Source of the DNA: an uncultured Bacteroides sp.
GTDB lineage: Bacteria > Bacteroidota > Bacteroidia > Bacteroidales > Bacteroidaceae
DNA length: 64,000 nt
Reading direction: 5' to 3'
Assembly: GCA_947074205.1 (NCBI GenBank)
Contig: CAMTOQ010000001.1
Span: forward strand, 62,001 to 126,000
Part shown: positions 1 to 8,688 of the stretch, in pieces
Position numbering within the stretch: position 1 is the stretch's first letter
Layout of the letters: the number at the start of each line of letters is the position of its first letter
Program-made: the position numbers and the translations under genes
Notes under the pieces: generated by a model
Seen by the model: only the letters and a program-made list of their open reading frames with translations
Databases searched by the model: none
Told to the model about the DNA's origin: nothing

Positions 1-827
1 CAGACAACGGTCTAGTACAAGTCAACGCTAACAGCTTCGAACTTAAAAGACACATCAACTTGAAGGGCAAGCTAAGAAGCTACAATGCAGTACAGCTAGA
101 AGACAATAAGGTATTTGTGGCAGGCGACGAGCTGGACTATACATACAATGCTGTTGTGGGCGACCTTAATGCTGAAACTGACGAGGAGTTTGTTCTCGAA
201 GATATGAGCACAGGTATTGTAGTAAATGCCATGAGACGCGTGGGCGACAATATCTTTATGGCTTCTGCCTCTGCTTCTTCTCCATTGTTGATGATGAATG
301 TAAACAACATCTCAGCAGAAGGCATTCAGACTCTAGCAGAGAACTTCCAATTGACAAATCGTGCTAACCGATTCGTGAAAGATAAGAACAACAACCTTTG
401 GGTAGCTATCAAGCAAAGCCAGCGTGTGAAGCTGATTGCTATTAACGGTGAAACAGGTGCTATCGTTCATGAGGTACCAATGCCTTACAGTGTGAGCACG
501 CTACTCGAAACGATGTACGACATCAGCAACGATGGAGCTACACTCTATGCACGTAGCCACAAAGCTATCTTCAAAATCAATGTAGACAGCCCACAAGAGC
601 TTGACGAAGCTGATTATGAATATCGCGACCACGTGGGTCTACTCAAAGACCTAAAGGTGACAGAAGATGGCACACTTATCTTTATCAACCAAAGACAAGA
701 GTCTTTTATGCCTAGCGAAGTTGTGGAACTTACAATCACCGATGATGCAAACTGGGGAATCAACAAGTATGATGTTGGCTACCAAGGTGTAATTCTATTT
801 GTGCCGAACTATGCAAAAGCTTATTAA
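1..827 (+). CDS. DUF5074/YncE-like beta-propeller surface protein (5' end outside window)
   Basis: Frame is open from the window start (DNGLVQVNANSFELKRHINLKGK...). Repeated propeller-like blades; sits before another DUF5074-like lipoprotein and a BtuB-like receptor. Confidence 0.6.
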   Translation, partial: DNGLVQVNANSFELKRHINLKGKLRSYNAVQLEDNKVFVAGDELDYTYNAVVGDLNAETDEEFVLEDMSTGIVVNAMRRVGDNIFMASASASSPLLMMNVNNISAEGIQTLAENFQLTNRANRFVKDKNNNLWVAIKQSQRVKLIAINGETGAIVHEVPMPYSVSTLLETMYDISNDGATLYARSHKAIFKINVDSPQELDEADYEYRDHVGLLKDLKVTEDGTLIFINQRQESFMPSEVVELTITDDANWGINKYDVGYQGVILFVPNYAKAY

Positions 828-1872
828 TTGTTTCGCATTTTGTGCTCTACTCTGCCTTGGCTGCACGCCGGCGGTAGAGTACAATGCACCTGAAAACCTC
901 GGCGACATAAGGGCTATCGTGGTAAGCGAGGGACAGTTTGGCTACGGCACTTCTTCGCTTACTTCACTTTCGTATGATGGTGAGGTAGAGCAAGACTTGT
1001 TTCGCCGTATCAACAACCGTCCAATGGGCGATGTGGCGCAATCGATGACACGAATTGGCGATTACTTCTATGTGCCGCAAAACAACTCGCGAAAGGTGGA
1101 GGTGATGGATTGCAAGACCTTCGAGTCGATTGAAACAATGCCTATCAATCACGATGTGATTCCAATGTATGTGCAACATCTAGGAGGCGACTCGATAGTG
1201 GTGACCGATCAGAAACCCAACTCTCAAATCATCATCATGGACATTAACCATGGCACAGAGCGCAGCATTGTACGCCGCACAGTTTCTATGGGTGGTTACA
1301 ACCGTTCGTTCCAGATGCAACTCATCAACAACAAACTGTTCATTGGTGCAGACCGTATGTCGGTTTTCGACCTTGGCAACATAACCGAAAAAGGACGACG
1401 CGAACTGAAGAAACAGAGTGGTGAGGATATACAGGTAACAGACTTCTCGAAATTGGTAGTCGATCACAAAGGAAGACTTTGGGTATTGGGCTATTGGCAA
1501 GTGATCTGTATCGACCCTGCAACAGAGAATACTATCTACGAGCTAAATGTAGGCGATTTAAAGATTAACAGTCGCACCTCTAGCATGGATATCTCACCCG
1601 ATGGACGCACTATCTACTTCAATTCGGCTCGCCGAGTATATACTATCGATGTAGACAATCCCGTGGTGCCTACTGCCCCCATCATCTACCCTACTCGTGA
1701 CGATGGCCGTACTGTCTACTTGATGACTATATCGCCCGAAAATACGATCTTCCTAAGCGAAGTTTTGTACGGCTCTTTATCACGTTCGCGTATCTTCGAA
1801 TACGATCAAGACGGTACTGAGCTTCAAACTTTTCGTGCAGGAATCTTCTCACATTTCATCTATTTTAATTGA
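811..1872 (+). CDS. DUF5074/YncE-like beta-propeller lipoprotein (BtuG-like candidate)
   Basis: ATG at 811 gives MQKLINCFAFCALLCLGCTPAVEYN with a lipobox (LGC). The ORF-track start (TTG at 799) is less likely. Overlaps the upstream gene by 17 nt. Confidence 0.65.
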   Translation: MQKLINCFAFCALLCLGCTPAVEYNAPENLGDIRAIVVSEGQFGYGTSSLTSLSYDGEVEQDLFRRINNRPMGDVAQSMTRIGDYFYVPQNNSRKVEVMDCKTFESIETMPINHDVIPMYVQHLGGDSIVVTDQKPNSQIIIMDINHGTERSIVRRTVSMGGYNRSFQMQLINNKLFIGADRMSVFDLGNITEKGRRELKKQSGEDIQVTDFSKLVVDHKGRLWVLGYWQVICIDPATENTIYELNVGDLKINSRTSSMDISPDGRTIYFNSARRVYTIDVDNPVVPTAPIIYPTRDDGRTVYLMTISPENTIFLSEVLYGSLSRSRIFEYDQDGTELQTFRAGIFSHFIYFN

Positions 1873-1881
1873 TAAAGCTGA

Positions 1882-1940
1882 CAAGGGCTACTCACCGTGG
1901 TGACTAGCCCTTGCCAGCACGGTGAGTAGCCCTTGCCACC
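1882..1940. repeat. Intergenic palindromic repeat, copy A
   Basis: 18-bp perfect inverted repeat CAAGGGCTACTCACCGTG (1882-1899) / CACGGTGAGTAGCCCTTG (1918-1935). The segment 1893-1940 matches 11216-11263 at 46/48 positions. Confidence 0.8.
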
Positions 1941-1967
1941 AAACCACCCTTTATACCCTCACAAACC

Positions 1968-3893
1968 ATGGCGCGTTTCCGTATATATTTTCTACTATTA
2001 TCCACAATTGCTATCAATATAGCAGCACAAAACAGCACTACCAATCGTTCGGTAAACCTAGACGAAGTAAACGTCACCGCCAAGAAAAAACAAGCCGAAG
2101 CAGCTATAGGCGCCAAAGTCACTGAAATCACACAAGAAGATATCAAGACCAATCTCACCAAGAGTCTATCAGAGATACTTTGGGAAAGTAGCCCCATACA
2201 AATCAAAAGCATGGGACAGGGCGCCATGGCTACAGCCTCGTTTCGTGGCACCGCCTCCTCGCACACGCAGGTGACATGGAATGGCATCTCCATCAACTCC
2301 ACACAGCTAGGCAGTTTCGACCTCTCCATGGTTCCCATCTATTTTGTAGATAACATCAGCCTTTATCATGGCGGTAGCGCTCAAAAAGGAGGCAGTGGAG
2401 CACTAGGTGGTAGTATCAACTTTGGGAATGAGCTCAACTTTGGCAATAAGCCCAGCGGATCATTGCTCTTCGAAGCGGGTAGCAACGACACCTACACAGG
2501 TGCCGGCAGCTTGCAGGTCTCTAAGAAGCGTTTTACATCGAGCACAAAGTTCTTCTATCAACAGTCGGACAACGACTATAAGTATCTCAATACTGTTTAC
2601 CAAAAAGATCCCTTCAAAGAGCGCCGCAAGAACGCGGACTATCGCCAGGCAGGAGTGCTGCAAGGGTTTGGATATCGACTAAAGAACAACGACATGCTAT
2701 CGGCTACTTGCTGGTGGCAATACGATAAGCGCTCGCTGCCCCAAGGCATCTATATAGACAATATCCCGGAAGAAAAGAATAAAACAAACAATGTGCGTAC
2801 CATGCTGAGCTATGATGGGCAACGCAGCAAATACGACTTTAATGCTACGCTAGCCTACTTTTATAGTGATATGCACTACAGCCGCTATTTCAGCCATCAA
2901 CTCACCAATGAGAGCACTAATATCAACAACAGTGTTGTAGCCAAAGGGGAGTTGAACTACACCGCCCTTAAAAAGATGATGCTAACGGGTATTCTATCCT
3001 ATAGAATGGATCAAGTGCGATCGGAAAACATAGAAGGGAAGACAAAGGTACGCAATACCGTGAATGCTACAGCTGTAGCGGCTTACCGCTTTACTCCTCG
3101 CCTACACGTGGACGCTAGAGTGCCCATTGAGTGGAGCGAAGAGAAACTATTTGCACGCTATAACCTCTCTGCCCGCTACAGGCTAATTGACGAATGGCTC
3201 ACACTGAAAGCCAGCAACGGATACAACTACCGCATCCCTACCCTCAACGATATGTATTGGCAGCCGGGTGGCAATCCCGACTTGAAGCCCGAAAAAGGTT
3301 TTTCGTCCGACATAAGCATTGCCACTCAACCCACTTTTGGCAACATCGGCCTACGCGTAGAGGCCACTTACTTCTATATGAATATCGACGATTGGATTAT
3401 GTGGGTAGTAAAAGATAAAGGTCCTATCTGGGAGCCAGTCAACTTCAACAATGTGATATCGCAAGGATTGGAGGTCAATGCAGACCTTCGACTACAATGG
3501 GGGAAAACTTCCCATACCCTATCGGGCAACTATGCTTACACTAGCTCTGTGGACAACAGCTATCGCGAGGAGGGGACACAAGGAAAGCAGCTCCCCTATA
3601 TCCCTCGAAACAGATGGACAGCTGGATACCGGTTTAATTTCGACGACATCTTCTGGCTGCACTACAATATAGGATATACCGATGCACGTTTCACTAGCGC
3701 CGACGAAGCCTATCAGACCGAAGCCTATACTTTGCACAATGCCGAAGCAGGTTATCGACTAAAACTGAAGGGAGAAATGAATCTAGACTTTACCCTTAAG
3801 GTAGACAATATATTCAATGCCTATCACGAAAGCACACAGTATTATCCCATGCCGCTGCGCATGTTTTGGGGAAGAGTGATTTATTCATTCTAA
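1968..3893 (+). CDS. TonB-dependent receptor, BtuB-like
   Basis: 641 aa, signal peptide, plug domain (SLSEILWESSPIQIKSMGQGAMATASFRG), beta-barrel and terminal aromatic FWGRVIYSF. Confidence 0.8.
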   Translation: MARFRIYFLLLSTIAINIAAQNSTTNRSVNLDEVNVTAKKKQAEAAIGAKVTEITQEDIKTNLTKSLSEILWESSPIQIKSMGQGAMATASFRGTASSHTQVTWNGISINSTQLGSFDLSMVPIYFVDNISLYHGGSAQKGGSGALGGSINFGNELNFGNKPSGSLLFEAGSNDTYTGAGSLQVSKKRFTSSTKFFYQQSDNDYKYLNTVYQKDPFKERRKNADYRQAGVLQGFGYRLKNNDMLSATCWWQYDKRSLPQGIYIDNIPEEKNKTNNVRTMLSYDGQRSKYDFNATLAYFYSDMHYSRYFSHQLTNESTNINNSVVAKGELNYTALKKMMLTGILSYRMDQVRSENIEGKTKVRNTVNATAVAAYRFTPRLHVDARVPIEWSEEKLFARYNLSARYRLIDEWLTLKASNGYNYRIPTLNDMYWQPGGNPDLKPEKGFSSDISIATQPTFGNIGLRVEATYFYMNIDDWIMWVVKDKGPIWEPVNFNNVISQGLEVNADLRLQWGKTSHTLSGNYAYTSSVDNSYREEGTQGKQLPYIPRNRWTAGYRFNFDDIFWLHYNIGYTDARFTSADEAYQTEAYTLHNAEAGYRLKLKGEMNLDFTLKVDNIFNAYHESTQYYPMPLRMFWGRVIYSF

Positions 3894-3977
3894 AAAAAAT
3901 CACCCTAGTTGCAACCTTTATCATATATGGTGCGTCTAACAGTATAAAGAACGAACTATAACAATAAATCGAACGAT

Positions 3978-4952
3978 ATGAAAAGAATTTTAGCACGAGT
4001 AATGACAACATTGTGTCTTGCCACTTTAGTAATGAGCTGTAACTCACAAGAAAAGATTTTTGCAAGTAAAAACATTCTCACCCGTAACATCACTATTGGG
4101 AGTTATGACCAGATTGAGGTAAATGGAGGGCTCAACGTAATATTTTCGCAATCGAGCGAAAACTGCAATACCCTCACCATCGAGGCATCAGACAACATAA
4201 TAGACCTCATCGAATGCAGTGTAAATAATAACAAGCTCACTGTAAAGATGAAAAACAAAATCCGTCTGCAACTTGGAGAAAAGGGGAAGGCAGTTATCAC
4301 TACCTGTAGCCCTACCATAAAGCAGTTGTTGCTAAATGGATCGGGAACGATTAAAGTAGATAACAACATCACCTGCGACAAAATGCAGTTGCAGATCAAC
4401 GGGTCGGGAGATATAAAAGGCAATGATATCAGCAGCTATGGCAATATCAACCTATCTATAAATGGATCGGGAGACATCGATCTCAACGACATGAAGGGTA
4501 CTGAGGTAGCAATTGGAATAAATGGATCGGGAGATATAAAAATCAATTCCATAACGGCGAACAATACTTCAACGCAAGTCAACGGATCGGGAGAGATAGC
4601 AATAGAACAATCGAACAGTAACACACTATCCACATCGCTCAATGGCAGTGGCGACATTGAAGTAAACGAAATCAGCTGTAAAGAAGTAGATAGTAATCTT
4701 CAAGGATCGGGAGAGATTACGCTATCCGGCAATACCCAATCGGCATTCTTTACGTTGAAGTCAAAGGGCAGCATTAATGCCAAAGGACTACAATCACAAG
4801 ATGTAGAAGCCACAGTGTCAGGGTCAGGCAAAATCACCTGCAACGGCACCCTCAAAGTGACCACCAGTATCAATGGTAGTGGAAACATCTCTTACAAAGG
4901 AGAACCACAGAACCTAGTGGTATTGAGCGAAAAGCAACCAGACAAACTCTAA
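3978..4952 (+). CDS. DUF2807 (GIN domain) putative lipoprotein with NGSGDI repeats
   Basis: Lipobox VMSC; about ten (N/Q/S)GSG(D/E/T/K/N)I rungs at 18-21 aa spacing, typical of head-GIN/DUF2807 proteins. Confidence 0.8.
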   Translation: MKRILARVMTTLCLATLVMSCNSQEKIFASKNILTRNITIGSYDQIEVNGGLNVIFSQSSENCNTLTIEASDNIIDLIECSVNNNKLTVKMKNKIRLQLGEKGKAVITTCSPTIKQLLLNGSGTIKVDNNITCDKMQLQINGSGDIKGNDISSYGNINLSINGSGDIDLNDMKGTEVAIGINGSGDIKINSITANNTSTQVNGSGEIAIEQSNSNTLSTSLNGSGDIEVNEISCKEVDSNLQGSGEITLSGNTQSAFFTLKSKGSINAKGLQSQDVEATVSGSGKITCNGTLKVTTSINGSGNISYKGEPQNLVVLSEKQPDKL

Positions 4953-4987
4953 ACATCTATTCTCTCTTTACCTTACTAACTAACAAA

Positions 4988-5021
4988 AAATAAGGCCTTC
5001 CGCAATTGGAAGGCCTTATTT
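4988..5021. terminator. Bidirectional rho-independent terminator
   Basis: AAATAAGGCCTTCC / GGAAGGCCTTATTT hairpin between convergent genes. Confidence 0.85.
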
Positions 5022-5043
5022 AGTTTATGTAGTCTGTAATTGA

Positions 5044-6636
5044 TTACAATTGAGGACCAGAAGCGATCAATGCTTTAGCAGCATCGTTGTCACAATATTG
5101 CTCGAAGTTCTTGATGTACATACCAGCAAGTTTGATAGCTTTTTCTTCCCATTCTGCAACGTTAGCATAAGTATCACGTGGGTCAAGGATACCTTCAGAC
5201 ACGTTGTTCAATGCTTTAGGAGCAGTCAAGTTCATGATAGGAATGTGTACTTGTTCAGCAGATTCGATAGAACCGTCGATGATAGCATCGATGATAGCAC
5301 GAGTATCCTTAATAGAGATACGTTTGCCAGTACCGTTCCAACCTGTGTTCACCAAGTAAGCTTTAGCACCATGTTCGTGCATTTTTTCAACCAATGTCTT
5401 AGCGTACATAGTTGGGTGAAGAGTCAAGAACGCTTCGCCGAATGCAGGAGAGAATGATGGAACTGGTTCAGTGATACCACGTTCAGTACCAGCAAGCTTA
5501 GAAGTAAATCCGCAAAGGAAGTGGTATTGAGCTTGTTTTTCGTCAAGGATAGAAACTGGAGGCAATACACCAAATGCGTCAGCAGACAAGTAAATGATCT
5601 TCTTAGCGTGGCCAGCACGTGAAGGAAGAACGATCTTGTTGATGAAGTAGATTGGGTAAGATACGCGAGTGTTCTCAGTTTTAGAACCATCAGCGAAATC
5701 TACGCTACCGTCTTCACGAACAGTTACGTTTTCAAGAAGTGCATCACGACGGATAGCTCTCCAGATGTCTGGTTCGTTTTCAGCGCATAGGTTGATAACT
5801 TTTGCGTAGCAACCACCTTCGTAGTTGAATACACCGTTTTCGTCCCATCCGTGTTCGTCGTCACCAATCAAGTAACGTTTTGGGTCAGCAGACAAAGTAG
5901 TTTTACCTGTACCAGAAAGACCGAAGAATACAGCTACGTCGCCATCTTCACCTACGTTAGCCGAGCAGTGCATAGAAGCCATGCCTCTCAATGGTAGGTA
6001 GTAGTTTTGCATAGCAAACATACCTTTTTTCATTTCACCACCGTACCAAGTACCGCCGATGATTTGCATTTTTTCAGTCAAGTTGAAGCAAACGAATACT
6101 TCAGAGTTCAAACCTTGTTCTTTCCAGTTAGGGTTAACTGTTTTAGAAGAGTTCAATACTACGAAATCTGGCTCACCATAGTTGTTCAAATCGTAGAATG
6201 AAGGACGCATAAACATGTTAGTCACAAAGTGTGCTTGCCATGCTACTTCCATCACGAAACGTACTTTCAAACGAGTGTTTTCGTTAGCACCACAGAAAGT
6301 ATCTACAACGTAAAGCTTCTTAGAAGAAGAAAGTTGTTTCAAAGACAAAGCTTTCAAATCATCCCATACTTCTGTAGAAACTGGCTTGTTAATAGTGCCA
6401 TCCCACCAGATTGTATCTTCTGATGTAGCATCTTTAACAATATATCTATCTTTAGGAGAACGTCCTGTAAATTTACCTGTATCAACAGCTACAGCACCTG
6501 TGTTAGTCAAAATACCTTTTTCAAAACCTTCGTTAGCAGGGTTTGTTTCGTCCTGGAACAATTGTTCGTAAGAAGGATTGTGTACGATTTCAAAATCACC
6601 AACAATTCCGTACTTGCTTAAATCTAAATTTGCCAT
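5044..6636 (-). CDS. pckA: Phosphoenolpyruvate carboxykinase (ATP)
   Basis: 530 aa; [29 protein letters not shown] and IGDDEHGWD motifs. Confidence 0.97.
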   Translation of the reverse strand: MANLDLSKYGIVGDFEIVHNPSYEQLFQDETNPANEGFEKGILTNTGAVAVDTGKFTGRSPKDRYIVKDATSEDTIWWDGTINKPVSTEVWDDLKALSLKQLSSSKKLYVVDTFCGANENTRLKVRFVMEVAWQAHFVTNMFMRPSFYDLNNYGEPDFVVLNSSKTVNPNWKEQGLNSEVFVCFNLTEKMQIIGGTWYGGEMKKGMFAMQNYYLPLRGMASMHCSANVGEDGDVAVFFGLSGTGKTTLSADPKRYLIGDDEHGWDENGVFNYEGGCYAKVINLCAENEPDIWRAIRRDALLENVTVREDGSVDFADGSKTENTRVSYPIYFINKIVLPSRAGHAKKIIYLSADAFGVLPPVSILDEKQAQYHFLCGFTSKLAGTERGITEPVPSFSPAFGEAFLTLHPTMYAKTLVEKMHEHGAKAYLVNTGWNGTGKRISIKDTRAIIDAIIDGSIESAEQVHIPIMNLTAPKALNNVSEGILDPRDTYANVAEWEEKAIKLAGMYIKNFEQYCDNDAAKALIASGPQL

Positions 6637-6739
6637 TTACGTTTAAATTAAATTAATTGATATTCTAGTTATTATCTCTTTCTTAAGTGTTTCAAGGCAA
6701 ACATGTCATCTCACTGATGTGTTATATAACATAGCCTTG

Positions 6740-6781
6740 TAAATCCGGTACAAAAATAGTATTTTCCAATAAATCCGGTAC
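6740..6781. promoter_or_regulatory. 12-bp direct repeat (TAAATCCGGTAC x2) around the putative pckA promoter
   Basis: TAAATCCGGTAC at 6740-6751 and 6770-6781. Between them, CAAAAATA (6751-6758) is a minus-strand TAnnTTTG -7 box. Confidence 0.45.
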
Positions 6782-6915
6782 TTAATTATGGAAATATTTC
6801 TCCAATCTAAAAACTTTTATAACTCAGTAACAAAAAGTGTAATCTGTATGTTACAATTCAAAAGTTTATATTTTACTTTGTAAAAGACTACCTAAAGAAA
6901 CCAATATAGTTCAAA

Positions 6916-7569
6916 ATGAAAGTTATAGATTTTAGTAAAGAGAACTCCATTCTCAACCAATTTGTATCCGAAATAAGGAACGTTGACGTACAAAACGACA
7001 GTATGCGCTTCCGTCGCAACCTTGAGCGCATCGGAGAGGTGATGGCCTATGAAATGAGCAAAACCTTCCCCTATTCGGTAAAAGACATTCAGACCCCACT
7101 TGGTGTGGCCAAAGTAAGTACGCCAGACTTGTGCCCTGTGGTTTGCACCATTCTTCGCGCAGGACTTCCGTTCCACCAAGGTTTTTTGAGCTATTTTGAC
7201 CGTTGCGAGAATGCTTTCGTATCTGCTTTCCGCAAATACACAGCCGAAGACCATTTCGATATTCATATTGAATATATTGCTTCGCCTCGTATCGATGGAA
7301 AAACTCTTATTATCACCGACCCTATGCTAGCTACCGGCGGCAGCATGGAGCTTAGCTACAAAGCGATGCTAACAAAAGGTGAACCTGCACATATTCATGT
7401 GGCTTCGATCATTGCGAGCCAAGCGGCAGTGGATCATGTTATGAAGACATTCCCAGCCGATCGCACTACTATATGGTGTGCTGCTATCGACCCAGAAATC
7501 AATGCACACTCGTATATTATCCCAGGATTGGGTGATGCAGGCGACTTAGCCTATGGCGATAAAGAGTAA
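6916..7569 (+). CDS. upp: Uracil phosphoribosyltransferase
   Basis: 217 aa; ILRAGLPFHQG and ITDPMLATGGSM PRPP-binding motif. Confidence 0.95.
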   Translation: MKVIDFSKENSILNQFVSEIRNVDVQNDSMRFRRNLERIGEVMAYEMSKTFPYSVKDIQTPLGVAKVSTPDLCPVVCTILRAGLPFHQGFLSYFDRCENAFVSAFRKYTAEDHFDIHIEYIASPRIDGKTLIITDPMLATGGSMELSYKAMLTKGEPAHIHVASIIASQAAVDHVMKTFPADRTTIWCAAIDPEINAHSYIIPGLGDAGDLAYGDKE

Positions 7570-7600
7570 GCTGCTTAGCTATTCATTGTAATACAAACAA

Positions 7601-7643
7601 AAATATCCGTCCTATTGATGTTACATCAGTAGGACGGATATTT
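7601..7643. terminator. Rho-independent terminator
   Basis: AAATATCCGTCCTA...TAGGACGGATATTT hairpin between convergent genes. Confidence 0.8.
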
Positions 7644-7674
7644 ATATATAGGTATCCGTTAGGATTATTCTATC

Positions 7675-8685
7675 TTACTTCACTTCCCAAGTTTCGTTGG
7701 TCATCAACAGCTCTTGGAAGTTGTGGTACTTCTTCATAGCTTTTACTTCTTCAATCTGAGCCATCAACGATGCATCATAAGTAGGAGCTTCTACATCACG
7801 AATCACACCTAAAGCGATAGGGAAATCGGGACCTTGCATCAATGCTAAATGCAGCTGAAGCGTGTTGTCTTGGCAATGTGCGTCGTGTACTAAGATATCT
7901 TTCTCTGTGATACCGTTTTCGCCTAGCTTCACTACTTTCAAGCCAAAGCCTTCTTGTACCAAGCCAAACTCGTTCTCAGCACCAAACAACATAGGTTTAC
8001 CATGTTCTAGATAGATGGCATTCTTTGCACGTAGTTCTTTTGTAGCAACAGATGCATGTGTGCCATCATTAAAGATCACACAGTTTTGCAGAATCTCTAC
8101 TACCGAAGTACCTTTGTGTTTTGCAGATGCTTTCAACACTTCTACTGATGCAGGGCCATCTACTGCTACGCAGCGAGCGAAGAAGCGTCCACGAGCACCA
8201 AACGTCAATTCGGCTGGGAAGAATGGATCTTCTACTGTACCGTATGGAGATGTTTTACTTACGAAGCCACGCTCTGATGTTGGAGAGTATTGTCCTTTAG
8301 TCAAACCATAGATACGGTTGTTCAGCAACAAGATGTTCATATCTATATTACGACGTACTGCATGGATAAAGTGGTTACCACCGATAGCTAGTCCATCGCC
8401 GTCGCCCGAAACTTGCCACACTGTAAGATCGGGGTTAGCCACCTTTACGCCTGTAGCGATAGCAGCCGCACGACCATGAATAGTATGGAAACCGTAAGTA
8501 TTCACATAATAAGGTAGACGCGAAGAGCAGCCGATGCCCGATATCACAGCGATATCGTGAGGGGCTACTTCAAGGTCGGCCATAGCCTTATAGAGTGAGT
8601 TTAGGAAGGCATGGTCACCACACCCCGGACACCAGCGAGGCTGACCATTCTTATAATCTTGTATTGTATATTTCTGTTCGCTCAT
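7675..8685 (-). CDS. 2-oxoacid:ferredoxin oxidoreductase subunit beta
   Basis: 336 aa; WCPGCGDHAFLNSLYKA and SGDGDGLAIGGNHFIHAVRRN TPP-binding motifs. Confidence 0.93.
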   Translation of the reverse strand: MSEQKYTIQDYKNGQPRWCPGCGDHAFLNSLYKAMADLEVAPHDIAVISGIGCSSRLPYYVNTYGFHTIHGRAAAIATGVKVANPDLTVWQVSGDGDGLAIGGNHFIHAVRRNIDMNILLLNNRIYGLTKGQYSPTSERGFVSKTSPYGTVEDPFFPAELTFGARGRFFARCVAVDGPASVEVLKASAKHKGTSVVEILQNCVIFNDGTHASVATKELRAKNAIYLEHGKPMLFGAENEFGLVQEGFGLKVVKLGENGITEKDILVHDAHCQDNTLQLHLALMQGPDFPIALGVIRDVEAPTYDASLMAQIEEVKAMKKYHNFQELLMTNETWEVK

Positions 8686-8688
8686 CGC

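Noticed and set aside
1882-1940. Possible CRISPR-like repeat
   Set aside because: Only an inverted-repeat unit with no regular spacer array; copies are about 9-28 kb apart; no cas genes in the window.
1904-2338. 144-aa minus-strand ORF
   Set aside because: Overlaps the TonB receptor 5' end and intergenic repeat A; spurious.
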